From: Nevskiaceae bacterium
GTDB taxonomy: Bacteria > Pseudomonadota > Gammaproteobacteria > Steroidobacterales > Steroidobacteraceae
DNA: 64,000 nucleotides
Reading direction: 5' to 3'
Assembly (NCBI GenBank): GCA_024234075.1
Contig: JACKOV010000002.1
Span: forward strand, 434,001 to 498,000
In this document: positions 1 to 9,538 of the stretch, piece by piece
How positions within the stretch are numbered: position 1 is the stretch's first letter
Layout of the letters: every line of letters begins with the position of its first letter
Translations under genes and position numbers: made by a program
Notes under the pieces: generated by a model
Seen by the model: only the letters and a program-made list of their open reading frames with translations
Told to the model about the DNA's origin: nothing
Databases searched by the model: none

Positions 1-231
1 GGCGATCGCCCGGTTCTTGAAGTGGATCGTCAGGTCGGGCTTCTGATGCAGCCCTTTGCCGGTGCGGACCTTGCCGTCGTCGAGCTGGATCCAGCGCCCT
101 TCGGGCTTGTCGCGCAGCCGGAACTGGGCGATGAGGTTGCGCTCCTTGAGGCGCGCGGCGTACTGCGGGTAGAGCTTCGCAACCATCCGCATGGCTTGCG
201 GGATACCCCAGAGCAGGACCGTCAGATTCAT
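1..231 (-). CDS. Partial protein, N-terminal 77 residues (SCP2-like?)
   Basis: Reading the minus strand from the ATG at 229-231 gives 77 codons with no stop before the left edge, so the gene is cut by the window. The visible part begins MNLTVLLWGIPQAMRMV and contains RWIQLDDGKVRTGKGLHQKP followed by DLTIHFKNRAIA. This alternating pattern of polar loops and a short beta strand resembles SCP2-type sterol/lipid-binding domains, but too little is visible to assign a family. It lies 188 bases downstream of the PAP2 phosphatase gene on the same strand. Whether it is cotranscribed with that gene is unclear. No product is claimed. Confidence 0.5.
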   Translation of the reverse strand, partial: MNLTVLLWGIPQAMRMVAKLYPQYAARLKERNLIAQFRLRDKPEGRWIQLDDGKVRTGKGLHQKPDLTIHFKNRAIA

Positions 232-419
232 CTCAGTTACTCCTCATCGCCGATGCGGACACCGCGCCCACGGGATCTGCGCAGACCCCGCTACACGACG
301 GACCCTCATTCTACGTCTGCGCAGTGGCCGGCCTGTGGACAGCCATTCCGGACGCGCACCTTTCGGTCGGCACGAGGCTGCCCCGAGGTGGCTGCATGGA
401 GGTGCGTACGTACGATTCC

Positions 420-1271
420 TTAGTCGATACGCGCGGTCGCCGCCAGTCGGCCGGCTTCCAGGGTGGCGATGCACAGCGCGCCCCAGGCCGTGGCGAACGC
501 CCAGCCGGCGAGTACGTCGCTGAACCAGTGCACCTGCAGCAGCACCCGGCTGGCGCCGACCAGGACGATCAGCAACAGCGCGATCGCTGCCACGGGCGGA
601 TGCCAGCGCGGCGAGGTGTGGCGAACCACGAGGTAGGTCAGCATGCCGTAGACCAGCAGCGAGCCGGAGGCGTGGCCGCTGGGGAAACTGAAGCCGTCGG
701 CCTGGGCGAAGCCATGCGGGTGCAGCGGGCGGCTGCGTTCGAACAACTGCTTCAGCAGGAAGTTGAGCAGCGGGCCGCCGCCGGTTGCGGCAATCCAGCC
801 GGCGGTCTGCCAGCGCTCGCCGCGCCAGGCGAGGCCGATGGTGACTGCGAGGCCAAGCGGCCAGAGCACTGCCGGATCGCCGAACCGGGTGACCGCGCTG
901 GCCAGTGCGAGCGTGGCCGGGTCGAGGTGTCGGGCCAGAGCCGCGGCGAGTGCGAGGTCGAAGGCCGCGAGCTCGTCGCCGGCGCCGATCTCTCCGGCCA
1001 GTTCGAAGAACGACATGGCGGCGGTCACGGTCACGGCGAAGCCGAGCAGGAGTAGTAGTCCGAAACGACCCGGCAGCTGTCCGCGACCGCCGCTGAACGG
1101 CCAGGTCCGCGCGAGCGGCGCGAGCAGCCGCGGTCCGTGCCGCTCGAGCAGATGCCAGGCGATCCAGACGGACAGCAGCAGCAGGGTTGCCAGGGCGAGC
1201 AGCAGCACGATCGCATGCCGCGCGGCAAAGTCGGCGAGTGCGGCAAGCTGCGCGGCTTCAGCTGCAGACAT
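420..1271 (-). CDS. PAP2-family membrane phosphatase
   Basis: This is a 283-residue integral membrane protein. The type 2 phosphatidic acid phosphatase motifs occur in order: KQLFERSRP at about 173-181, FPSGH at 196-200 with the catalytic acid/base histidine, and SRVLLQVHWFSDV from 241 with the nucleophilic histidine. Hydrophobic segments lie at about 20-38, 70-88, 132-148, 225-240 and 255-272. The family dephosphorylates lipid phosphates such as phosphatidic acid, undecaprenyl pyrophosphate or lipid A at the periplasmic membrane face. The substrate cannot be read from the sequence. It follows tamB by 52 bases and is probably the last-but-one gene of the envelope run on this strand. Confidence 0.88.
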   Translation of the reverse strand: MSAAEAAQLAALADFAARHAIVLLLALATLLLLSVWIAWHLLERHGPRLLAPLARTWPFSGGRGQLPGRFGLLLLLGFAVTVTAAMSFFELAGEIGAGDELAAFDLALAAALARHLDPATLALASAVTRFGDPAVLWPLGLAVTIGLAWRGERWQTAGWIAATGGGPLLNFLLKQLFERSRPLHPHGFAQADGFSFPSGHASGSLLVYGMLTYLVVRHTSPRWHPPVAAIALLLIVLVGASRVLLQVHWFSDVLAGWAFATAWGALCIATLEAGRLAATARID

Positions 1272-1323
1272 CGCGGTGAGGCCTGCAGCCGGCGATTGCG
1301 ACGCTGGGATTGGCCCGCATCGC

Positions 1324-4300
1324 TCAATTGCGCTCGATGGTGTAGACGATCTCCGCGCTCTGCTCGCGTCCGGACTCGGTCTTGATCGTCCACTTGTCGT
1401 TGAGGGTGTAGCGCATCTTCAGCGTATTGATCGCTTCGGCGAGCGAAATGCCGTAGCTGACGTACAGACGCGGCGACAGATACCGTCCGAGCACCAGCGA
1501 GGTCTCGTTGGCGAGATTCTGCTCGATGCCGACGTCCTCGATGCCGAGCTTCGAACCGAACTGCTGCGCGAGGATCGCGCCGCCCTGCGCGAGCAGCGCG
1601 TTGCGGCCGGCATCGGAACGATCGGAGTCCTGCGCGTTCTCGAGCGTGCCGCCGGCGAGGATCAACGAGACGATCTGCGATTGCGGCAGGGACGGTTCGG
1701 AGAAGAACGTCATCCGCGGTTCGCGCAGCGTGCCGCGGACATTGACGCCGGCCTTCACGTCCGGGAATTCCTTGGTTGCGCGGATGTCGATGCCGGGTTC
1801 GGCGAGCAGGCCGCCGCCGAAGATCAGCCGGCCGCGTTCGATGTCGAGCCGGCGGCCCAGCGCCATGTACTTGCCTTCGGTGACGCCAAGTTCGCCGGAG
1901 CCGCGGCTGACGCCGTCGGGCGTGGTGCTCGCGTTGATCGCCCCGGCCAGTCGTCCGGAAAGGCCGAAGGTATCGATCTCGACGTTCTCGCCGAGTTCGA
2001 GCCGGAGGGCGCTGGTGACGCGGAACGTGTCTTCGGGATTCACGACGGGGGCGCCGACGATGCGCTCGTCCGACGAGGCGATTACCGCGCCGGTCAGGTC
2101 GGCCGGTGCGATCCGCGCGAACGGCACCAGCACCTTGCCGCTGGCTTCGAGTTCGCGGCCGTCGATGCGGAACTGCAGGTCGGGCGAGGCGGTGATGCGT
2201 GCCTCCGGCACGTTGACCACCAGCAGGTCCTTGCCCTTGATCTGCAGGCCGCCGACCGCATGTCCGTGACGCCAGTCGATGCGCCCGGCGGCGGTGAGCG
2301 TGCCTTCGCCGGAGTGTGCGCTGCCGGTGAAGCTGAAGCCGTTGTCGATCAGCCGCGCCTCGAGATTGGCGGCGCGCAGCGCGAGGTTTACGTTGTAGAG
2401 GTCGAGTTCGCCGTCCTCGAGCTTGAACACCCCGTTCAGCAGCGGTGTGCCGACCTTGCCGCCGATCACCGCATCGATGGCCAGCCGGCCGGCGGAGCGG
2501 TCGATCTCGGGGATATAGAGGTTCAGCAGGCCGATCGCGTCGGTGCGGGCCATGAGGCTGGCACGCAACGGCATGTCGACCAGCTCGGCGGCGCTGCGCT
2601 GCACCGAGGCGTGGCCCTCGATCCGGCCGGTGGCACCGGCATCGAGTTGCAGGTGCGCTTCGATCGAATCGGGTTCCGCGGTGGCGGTGATCTGGCCGGA
2701 GCCGAGCCGGACCAGATCCTCGCGGCCGTTGCTGCGCCGGTGCCGCAGCAACGCGTCGATCAGCTCGGCGCGCAGCGCGCCGACGATCGCGCCGCCGGCC
2801 GGCGCCGAGGCGTTTGCCGTGGCGTCGATCGTGCCCTCGTAGCGCACCCGCGGGGTCAGACCCGCGGTCAGCGCCTCGAGGGGCAGGCGGGTGGCGTCGA
2901 TCTGGCCGTGCCAGCCCTGCGCGCCCCAGTCGCCCACACCGCAGAGCCGGGCCGGATTGTCTTCACGGAGCGCATCGCGCAGGCAGAAGCGGCCGATCGA
3001 GCCGGCATCGACCGCGGCCTGCATCGCCATCGTGCCGTCGAGCGCCAGGCTGACCTGCTCGCCGACCGACAGGTCGAAGCGGTTCCAGGTGCCGGTCCAG
3101 TTGTTCGTGCCGAATTGGCCGTCGACCGCGGCGCGCATCACCATCTCCGGCGCGCGCACTTCGATGCCGAGCCGGTGCTGATCCGACGACCCGTCCAGCG
3201 TGACGGCAATCCGGTCGAGGGAACGGCCAAAGCCTTGCAGCTGGCGCGCGGTCGCCCGGACATGCGAGCGTTGGCCGCTGCGGACATCGAGATCGATGTC
3301 GGCATCGAGACTGCCGATTTCGAGCCCTTCGTGGACGATGCCGCGGCCGCTGGCTTCGAGCTGCAGTGCCGGTTGCTGCGTGCTGCCGTAAAGGTGGCCG
3401 CGCGCGCGCAGTGTGCCGCGGCTGCGGGTGGCGAGCAGGCCGAGATCGCTGGCGTCCAGCTGGAACGTGAAATCGCGTTCGTCCACGCCCAGCGTGCCGT
3501 CGAGCAGCGCGCGCAAGCCGCCGCTGGCGACATCGATCCGGCGGAACGTCCAGGTGGTGTCGCGCAGGCCGATGCTGCCCGAGCCCCGCGCCGCGGTGCC
3601 GCGCAGCGTGCCACGCAGCTCGCGGATGTCGATGTCGAGATGGTCGTTGCCGAAACCCTCGCCGTGCGCACCGAAGTTGAAGTCGAGTCGTCCGGGCAGA
3701 TCTGCACGCAGGTGGACCGGATTCAGGCCGGTGACGCGACCGCCGAAGTCCCAGCGCTCGGTCGGCGACCAGCTGACATGCCCGCCGCCGTAGACGAAGC
3801 CATCGAACAGCCGCAGTTCGGCGGAATCGATGAGCAGCCGGTCCTTCGCCAGCCGGCCGCGCATCGTCAGCGGCAGGGGTGCGAGGCCCAGCGGTGCCGG
3901 CTCGATCGGCCCCTGGAGCCGCAGCGCATAGGGCCAGGTTTCGCCGAGATGGAATGTGCCCGCGGCGCTGCGCACTGCGGGTTCGGCACTCGCCAGCGGC
4001 CAGCGGAAATTCTGCCAGCTGCCGGCGAGATCGAGGTGCGGGCCGTCCGGCACGATGCCGATGTCACCGGCGGCTTCGAGCCGCGCGCCGGAGCCACGGT
4101 GAATCAGCTCGATCTGTCGGGCGGTCAGCACCTTGTTCGCGAAGCTGCCGTCGAAGCGGGCATCGAAGGGGCCGGCGGCGAGGCCGGAGGAGTCGAGCAC
4201 GCCCGTGGCGTGATAACCCTGCCGGTCGATCGTCAGTTCGAGATCGCCGGAGATCAGCCCGAGCAGGGGTCCCGCGCCGAAAGTACGCAGATCGAAGTCG

Positions 4301-5076
4301 TGGACGTGCACGTCGCTGCCGAAATTCCAGTCGCCGAGCGCCCGCAGCGCACCGCGGCGCAGGTCGGCACGGAACGGTGCCACCAGCTGTCCGGTGATGC
4401 CGATCGAGTTCAGGTCGCCGTCGAGGTCGGCGTTCAACACCCAGCGCGGCAGATCGGCCGGCGTATACGAGATGCGCGAGCTGCCCTTGACGTGCAACGG
4501 GTCGGCTGCGGTCAGCAGGCCGAGTGCGTCGAAGCGCAGATCGGCGAGCCGTGCGTTGGCCCGGTAGAAGCGGATGGTTTTCGAACGCACCGCACCGGCC
4601 GCCGACAGTTCGGTGAAATCGAGCACGGTGCCGTTGATCGCGACCAGCGTGATCGCGCCGATGTCGACCGAAGGCACGTCGATCGTCAGGAAAGCCGGCA
4701 GGAACCGTGGTGCGCGCTTCGGCGGCGTCTGGCGACGGTGGATTTCGATGCGGGCCGATTCGATCCGTGCGTCCTGCGGCCGGATGCTCTGCCAGAACAG
4801 GGGCAGGATCTCGAGGCGTGTCTGCAGGTTCTCGACCGTCAGGGAAACGAGTTCGTGCTCCAGCTGGACACGGTGCAGGGTCAGTCCGCCGGCGATTGTG
4901 CCGCCGACGCCCTCGACCCGCAGCTGGACCTTGCCGATGCGTTCCGGAACGCGGGCGGCGATGAACTGCAGGCCGGACTCGGTGTAGGCGAAATAGTAGA
5001 GCAGCGCCGCCGGCAGTGCCGCGAGCAGGAGCAGCAGGATCGCGGCGGACAGTGTCAGCTTGCGGAGTATCGGCAT
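1324..5076 (-). CDS. tamB: Translocation and assembly module protein TamB
   Basis: This is a 1250-residue AsmA-like envelope-spanning protein. It has an N-terminal signal anchor (about residues 8-28), a long beta-rich repetitive middle, and a C-terminal DUF490/TamB domain over roughly the last 350 residues that ends in a beta strand. TamB works with the outer-membrane protein TamA and is implicated in outer-membrane protein or autotransporter assembly and in phospholipid transport between the membranes. Its start codon at 5074-5076 lies one base after the tamA stop, so the two are translated as a pair. The length fits the usual 1200-1300 residues. A very long open frame on the opposite strand is a compositional shadow. 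Confidence 0.95.
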   Translation of the reverse strand: MPILRKLTLSAAILLLLLAALPAALLYYFAYTESGLQFIAARVPERIGKVQLRVEGVGGTIAGGLTLHRVQLEHELVSLTVENLQTRLEILPLFWQSIRPQDARIESARIEIHRRQTPPKRAPRFLPAFLTIDVPSVDIGAITLVAINGTVLDFTELSAAGAVRSKTIRFYRANARLADLRFDALGLLTAADPLHVKGSSRISYTPADLPRWVLNADLDGDLNSIGITGQLVAPFRADLRRGALRALGDWNFGSDVHVHDFDLRTFGAGPLLGLISGDLELTIDRQGYHATGVLDSSGLAAGPFDARFDGSFANKVLTARQIELIHRGSGARLEAAGDIGIVPDGPHLDLAGSWQNFRWPLASAEPAVRSAAGTFHLGETWPYALRLQGPIEPAPLGLAPLPLTMRGRLAKDRLLIDSAELRLFDGFVYGGGHVSWSPTERWDFGGRVTGLNPVHLRADLPGRLDFNFGAHGEGFGNDHLDIDIRELRGTLRGTAARGSGSIGLRDTTWTFRRIDVASGGLRALLDGTLGVDERDFTFQLDASDLGLLATRSRGTLRARGHLYGSTQQPALQLEASGRGIVHEGLEIGSLDADIDLDVRSGQRSHVRATARQLQGFGRSLDRIAVTLDGSSDQHRLGIEVRAPEMVMRAAVDGQFGTNNWTGTWNRFDLSVGEQVSLALDGTMAMQAAVDAGSIGRFCLRDALREDNPARLCGVGDWGAQGWHGQIDATRLPLEALTAGLTPRVRYEGTIDATANASAPAGGAIVGALRAELIDALLRHRRSNGREDLVRLGSGQITATAEPDSIEAHLQLDAGATGRIEGHASVQRSAAELVDMPLRASLMARTDAIGLLNLYIPEIDRSAGRLAIDAVIGGKVGTPLLNGVFKLEDGELDLYNVNLALRAANLEARLIDNGFSFTGSAHSGEGTLTAAGRIDWRHGHAVGGLQIKGKDLLVVNVPEARITASPDLQFRIDGRELEASGKVLVPFARIAPADLTGAVIASSDERIVGAPVVNPEDTFRVTSALRLELGENVEIDTFGLSGRLAGAINASTTPDGVSRGSGELGVTEGKYMALGRRLDIERGRLIFGGGLLAEPGIDIRATKEFPDVKAGVNVRGTLREPRMTFFSEPSLPQSQIVSLILAGGTLENAQDSDRSDAGRNALLAQGGAILAQQFGSKLGIEDVGIEQNLANETSLVLGRYLSPRLYVSYGISLAEAINTLKMRYTLNDKWTIKTESGREQSAEIVYTIERN

Positions 5077-5077
5077 C

Positions 5078-6952
5078 TCAAAGCTTCGGCGAGAAGTTGA
5101 GGTGCAGGCGCGGTCCGTCGCGATCGTCGAAACCGGGCTGGATGCCGCAGCGGGGGTCCGGGTTGGCGGCCCTGCAGAGCGGATTGGTCAGCGGCTGCGC
5201 GATGTCGAGACCCAGGGTCACCACCGGCAGCCGCAGCCGCACGCCGATGCCGACCGCATACTGCAGCGGATCGCCGAAGCGGTCGAAGGCATTGCCGACA
5301 TCGGCGAACACGGCCGCGCCGAAGTTGCGCGGCAGGTCGCGGATCAGCTCGATCGCGCCGGCGATCTGGTGCTTGCCGCCGACATTGATGCCGTTGGCGT
5401 CGCGAGGCCCGAGGTCGTTGTAGCCGAAGCCGCGCACGCTGCGATCGCCGCCGGCGAAAAAACGCTCCGTGCCCGGCAGATTGCCGGTGTCGGAGATCAG
5501 GCTGGCGCCGATCTGGCCGCGCAGGAAGATGTGCCAGCGGGCGCCGAGATCGATGACGCGCTCGCCCTCGATCCGCAGCTGCAGGTAGTTGTCCGGCGCG
5601 CCGAGCGCGGTGGAGGAGCCGCGCAGCTCGGCATACAGCGCCCGCGAGAACAGGGCCTCGCCGAGGTAACCGCGCGGCACCGAGGCATAGCTGATGCCGG
5701 GGATCAGCAGGTTCGCGATGTCGGTCGAACCCGGTGTCGTCAGGGTGCCGGGCACGATGGTCGTGGTGCGCCGGAACGACGTGAACAGCACCCGCTGCCA
5801 GAGGCCGCGGATCTGCGTGATGCTCGGTTCGAAGTCGGTGGTGCGGGTGTCGAGGTCGCCGAGGTCGCGACGATCGTAGGAGAACTCGAGCGACAGTTTC
5901 TCGAGCGCGGGATCGCCGATCGGGATCACGTAGCGCGCTTCGACTGTCTGCTCGATCTGTGCGGCGCGCAGCTCGGCGCGGAAGCGATGGCCGCGGGTGT
6001 TGATGCGGCGGTTTTCCCAGGTCAGCGTGCCGCGCAGCTCGGTGTCGGTGCCGTAACCGAAGCCGACGGAGTACCGGTCGCGGCGATTCGGCTCGGCGCG
6101 GATGCTGACCGGCACCACGTGTTCCTCGCGATCAGGTTCGCCCGGCAGAACTTCGACGGTGGAGAAATACTGGCTGTCGTCGAGCGCGAACTGCGTGCGC
6201 AGCAGCTGGGTCGCGTCGTAGGGGTCGTCCTGCTCGTAGCGCACGAAGCGGCGCAGCAGCGACGCGTTGATGATGTCCTGTTCGATCGTGGTCGCGCCGA
6301 AGCGGTAGCGGGGGCCGGTTTCGAGGGTCAGGGTCGCGCTCGCGACCCGGGCCGGCGGATTGACCACCAGTTCGTTCTTCAGCAGTTTCGCTTCGAGATA
6401 GCCGAGCGTTGCGGCGGTGCGCGTCAGGTCGTTCTTGATGGTTTCGTAGGCGGCGTGGTTCAGCGGGCCGCCGGGACGCAGCGGTGGATTGGCGACGATG
6501 GCGTGCAGGCTCGGATTCTCGGCGCCGGGGCCGAGCACCTGCACGACCACGTCTTCCATGATCACCGGCAGGCCGGGCTCGATGCGGATGCGGGCGCGCC
6601 AGTTGCGGCCGCTGCTGCGAGTCACCTGGGTCTCGACCTTCGGCTCGTAATAGCCGAAAGGCCGCAAGGCGTTGCGCGCCTCGCGGACGGCGCGGTCTTG
6701 CAGGCGCTCCATCAGCGCCTCGTCGAGGTCGTCGCGCTCCTTGTAGCGTTCCAGGCTGAGGAAGGCGAGCACGTTTCGCCGCAGTTCGGCGTCGACTCCC
6801 TCGATGTCGATTGCGATTTCAGCATGCGCCGGCGCCGGCACGAGCGCCGCGATCCAGCCGATCGCCACACAGGCCAGCACCCGGGCTGCAAGCGGGCAGC
6901 CGGGCCGGGCGGGGCGCCTGTTGGGGCGCTTCGCATGGACGGGTGGCGTCAT
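5078..6952 (-). CDS. tamA: Outer-membrane assembly protein TamA (BamA superfamily)
   Basis: This is a 624-residue Omp85 protein. A signal peptide ends near the AHA motif at about residue 44. POTRA-type periplasmic domains cover roughly 45-270, and a C-terminal 16-strand barrel fills the rest. The barrel contains the Omp85 hallmark FFAGGDRSVRGFGYNDLGP, which holds the VRGF motif of the inward-folded loop 6. The protein ends in an aromatic/hydrophobic strand (HLNFSPKL). TamA is the outer-membrane half of the TAM complex, and tamB follows after one base. The NRDE-family gene upstream is 46 bases away, so all of these may share one transcript. Confidence 0.95.
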   Translation of the reverse strand: MTPPVHAKRPNRRPARPGCPLAARVLACVAIGWIAALVPAPAHAEIAIDIEGVDAELRRNVLAFLSLERYKERDDLDEALMERLQDRAVREARNALRPFGYYEPKVETQVTRSSGRNWRARIRIEPGLPVIMEDVVVQVLGPGAENPSLHAIVANPPLRPGGPLNHAAYETIKNDLTRTAATLGYLEAKLLKNELVVNPPARVASATLTLETGPRYRFGATTIEQDIINASLLRRFVRYEQDDPYDATQLLRTQFALDDSQYFSTVEVLPGEPDREEHVVPVSIRAEPNRRDRYSVGFGYGTDTELRGTLTWENRRINTRGHRFRAELRAAQIEQTVEARYVIPIGDPALEKLSLEFSYDRRDLGDLDTRTTDFEPSITQIRGLWQRVLFTSFRRTTTIVPGTLTTPGSTDIANLLIPGISYASVPRGYLGEALFSRALYAELRGSSTALGAPDNYLQLRIEGERVIDLGARWHIFLRGQIGASLISDTGNLPGTERFFAGGDRSVRGFGYNDLGPRDANGINVGGKHQIAGAIELIRDLPRNFGAAVFADVGNAFDRFGDPLQYAVGIGVRLRLPVVTLGLDIAQPLTNPLCRAANPDPRCGIQPGFDDRDGPRLHLNFSPKL

Positions 6953-6998
6953 CGAGTCCTGGCGGGTGGGTCGTCGGGGCGCGAAATCAGGATTCTAC

Positions 6999-7916
6999 TC
7001 AGAGCCGGCGACGATCGAGCGGGTTCCCTGTGACCGGTGCGAGGGCCGGCGCGGCCGAGTCAGGCCAGTCGTCGGCGTTCAGTCGCCATTCAGATTGGCC
7101 GCTCGTGTGGCCGGCCGGATCGAAACGTCGCTCGCCGAGCCAGGTGCGGCCCTGGTGATCGATCAGCAGCACGGTCGTGCAGCGCGTGCCGTAGTCGGGA
7201 TTCAGCACGAAGGGCGCCGACAGGGCCCGTTCCCAGTCCGGCGAGAGGTCCGTAGCCGGCGTCGGGATCCGGGTCCGGGCCTGCGGCGCGGCGGCACTGG
7301 GCTCGCGATCGGCGAACACGTTCATCAGCCAGGCCGCATCGGCTTCGAACGGCGACCAGGCGTCGTCGCGCGGGTCGGCGCTGGCGGCGGCCGGGCCATG
7401 GCGGTGGCGGGCGCGATCGATCCAGTCCTCCAGCGCTGTGCGTACGCGCAGCAGCTTGGGCCAGGGCGTGTCGAGCAGATGATTGCTGAGCCCGTGGAGC
7501 CCGGGTTCGAGCCGGCTCGCGAAGCGTTCCGCGCGGTTCGAGCCGTAGGCGAGGTGTTCGCCGTCGTCGAGCAGCAGGTTGAAGCCGGCATAGCCCTGCG
7601 CATCGGTTTCGAGGCCGTCGAGATAGGTCGGGGCGCTCAGCGGCGAGGCCAGGAAGCCCGGTACGAGACGGCCGCGCGAGGGTGCGGTGCGGCGGGGTCG
7701 GGCGAGTTCGCGGAAATTGGTCACCAGACCGAAACGGCGGCGGCGGTCGAGGCCGAACCAGGTGCCGCCGGCCTGCAGATCGCGGCCCGCGATGATCGGC
7801 AGGTCGCTCCAGGACGCCATCGCCACGGTCGGTCGCGAATGGAACTCGTCGCGGTTGGCGATCACGGCCACGCGATAACGCGGGTGCGCCCGCCACGCGA
7901 CCAGTAGCAGACACAT
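6999..7916 (-). CDS. NRDE/TANGO2-family protein
   Basis: The 305-residue protein begins MCLLLVAWRAHPRYRVAVIA and carries the eponymous NRDE motif at residues 21-24, followed by FHSRPT. A GGTWFG motif at about 50-55 and a VTNFR motif are also typical of the family. Members resemble Ntn hydrolases by the N-terminal cysteine (Cys2 here). Eukaryotic TANGO2 has been linked to haem and lipid handling, but the bacterial role is unsettled. The gene starts one base after the stop of the DUF4126 gene and precedes tamA by 46 bases, so it belongs to the same probable operon. Confidence 0.9.
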   Translation of the reverse strand: MCLLLVAWRAHPRYRVAVIANRDEFHSRPTVAMASWSDLPIIAGRDLQAGGTWFGLDRRRRFGLVTNFRELARPRRTAPSRGRLVPGFLASPLSAPTYLDGLETDAQGYAGFNLLLDDGEHLAYGSNRAERFASRLEPGLHGLSNHLLDTPWPKLLRVRTALEDWIDRARHRHGPAAASADPRDDAWSPFEADAAWLMNVFADREPSAAAPQARTRIPTPATDLSPDWERALSAPFVLNPDYGTRCTTVLLIDHQGRTWLGERRFDPAGHTSGQSEWRLNADDWPDSAAPALAPVTGNPLDRRRL

Positions 7917-7917
7917 G

Positions 7918-8508
7918 TCAGGGGTCGGGCGTGGCGGCCGGCCGCCGCGGCGCGAACAGGCGGCGCAGACCTTTGACCGCGAGCCAGACCGTGAGCACGA
8001 CCAGGGCGAGGGCGATGATCGGCGCGAAGATCGCCACCAGCGACAGCGCGGTGGCGCCGCCGAGTTCGCCGGTGGCGACCAGGGGGTTGCCGAGTCCGCC
8101 GGTGGTGGCGGTCGATTTGACCCGCAGCAGCGAGGTCACACCCTGGGTCAAGCCGGCCGCGCCGCCGCCGGCGATCACGGCGGTGGTCCACTTCACGATC
8201 GGCGGCAGATCCGTCATGACGGCGGCCGCGGCAATCGTGCCGGCGATCAGCGCCGCCGGTGTCGCCAGCGTATCGAGCAGATTGTCGACGCCGGGAATGT
8301 AGTAGGCCGCGATCTCGACTGCCGCGGCGACGCCGAGCGTGGCCACGGCCGGCAGGCTGGCGAGCCACTGGAACGAATCGGCCAGCGGCACGACCCCCGC
8401 ATAGCCGGCGATGGCTAGCACCAGCAGCGGCAGGAACACACGCAACCCGACCGCGGCGGCGAGGCCGACACCGAGGGCGATCGACGTGAGGATCTCGAGC
8501 GATTGCAT
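7918..8508 (-). CDS. DUF4126 family membrane protein
   Basis: The 196-residue hydrophobic protein begins MQSLEILTSIALGVGLAAAV and has about five predicted membrane segments. Conserved DUF4126 features are visible: GLRVFLPLL near the N terminus, YYIPGVDNLLDTL in the middle and a GNPL motif in the second half. The function is unknown in the literature I can recall. Its ATG (8506-8508) overlaps the nudC stop by one base (TGATG), which indicates translational coupling. The longer upstream extension of this frame overlaps nudC and is not used. Confidence 0.85.
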   Translation of the reverse strand: MQSLEILTSIALGVGLAAAVGLRVFLPLLVLAIAGYAGVVPLADSFQWLASLPAVATLGVAAAVEIAAYYIPGVDNLLDTLATPAALIAGTIAAAAVMTDLPPIVKWTTAVIAGGGAAGLTQGVTSLLRVKSTATTGGLGNPLVATGELGGATALSLVAIFAPIIALALVVLTVWLAVKGLRRLFAPRRPAATPDP

Positions 8509-9497
8509 CAGCGCGGTGTCTCCCAGCGGCCGACTGCGGGAATCTCGCGCAGTGGCGGGAAACCGCCTGCGCCGTCGAACCAGTGTTCGATCAAGCAGAA
8601 CGAAATCGACGTGCGCGGCGGCAGCATCGGCGTGCCGGACGCAATCTGCTCGCGCGTGAACCAGCGCGCGTCCTCGAGTTCGTCGCTGCCCTGCGGCCGG
8701 GACTCGGGCGAGGCCGTCGCGCTGAAGCCCAGCATCAGCGACGACGGAAACGGCCAGGGTTGCGAGGAGTGATAGCGCGACTCGAGCACCTGCACGCCGG
8801 TCTCCTCGTGGACTTCGCGCGCGACCGCGTCCTCGAGGCTCTCGCCCGGTTCGACGAAGCCGGCGATGGTCGAATAGCGGCCCTGTGGCCAGCTCGCCTG
8901 GCGGCCGAGCAAGGCGCGCTCGCCATCGGTGACCAGCACGATGATCGCCGGATCGATCCGCGGAAAAACCTCGATGGCGCAGCCGGGGTTCGAGCAGCGC
9001 AGTACGTGGCCGGCGCGTATCGACAGATTCGGCGTGCCGCAGGCGCCGCAGTAGCGGTGGCGGCGGCGCCAGTAGCTGAGGGCGCGCGCGTAGGCGAGCA
9101 GGCTGGCTTCGGTTTGCTCGAGCAGCGGCGCCAGTGGCCGCAGCTCCTCGAAGCGTGCATCCGCAAGGCCGGTGAGCTCGGCCGGATTGCGATCGGCCGG
9201 TGCTTCGGTTTCGTCGATTTCGATCAGCACGCAGCGGGTTTCGCGATACCAGCCGAGCAGCAGCATCGACTCGGGCGCGGCCCGCTGCACCAGCGGATGC
9301 CCGCCGTGCAGGAACGCGATACCGGGATGCAGTCCGCCGATCACCAGTTGTGCCGTGCCGCGCGCCAGCACGTAACGCGTTTGCGGATCGCGGCGCGCCT
9401 CGTCCCACCAGACGGCGTGTTCACGCGCCTCGGCGCGCCGGTCGATGTACGGGCCGGCGAGGAAATTCCAGGGCGTGGCACGTGGCGTTTCGGTCAT
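8508..9497 (-). CDS. nudC: NAD(+) diphosphatase / NAD-capped RNA decapping hydrolase NudC
   Basis: The protein has 329 residues from the ATG at 9495-9497 (MTETPRATPW). Zinc-ribbon cysteines are at 150, 153, 168 and 173. The Nudix box at 213-235 (GFVEPGE, then REVHEETGV) is complete. The NADH-pyrophosphatase signature SQPWPFP lies at 245-251. The family hydrolyses NAD(H) to AMP and NMN(H) and removes NAD caps from RNA. A longer frame starting at 9635 would run into flhC, so the internal ATG was chosen, although no strong ribosome binding site precedes it. The downstream DUF4126 start overlaps its stop. Confidence 0.93.
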   Translation of the reverse strand: MTETPRATPWNFLAGPYIDRRAEAREHAVWWDEARRDPQTRYVLARGTAQLVIGGLHPGIAFLHGGHPLVQRAAPESMLLLGWYRETRCVLIEIDETEAPADRNPAELTGLADARFEELRPLAPLLEQTEASLLAYARALSYWRRRHRYCGACGTPNLSIRAGHVLRCSNPGCAIEVFPRIDPAIIVLVTDGERALLGRQASWPQGRYSTIAGFVEPGESLEDAVAREVHEETGVQVLESRYHSSQPWPFPSSLMLGFSATASPESRPQGSDELEDARWFTREQIASGTPMLPPRTSISFCLIEHWFDGAGGFPPLREIPAVGRWETPR

Positions 9498-9538
9498 GGC
9501 GGGAGGCGATGCCGCCGATGGGCGGCGGTCCCGCGATT

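Noticed and set aside
763..5100. A 1445-codon open frame on the plus strand opposite tamB
   Set aside because: It is the antisense of tamB, with Arg/Gln/Ala/Asp-rich low-complexity translation, no start site signal and no domain. In GC-rich DNA such shadows are common.
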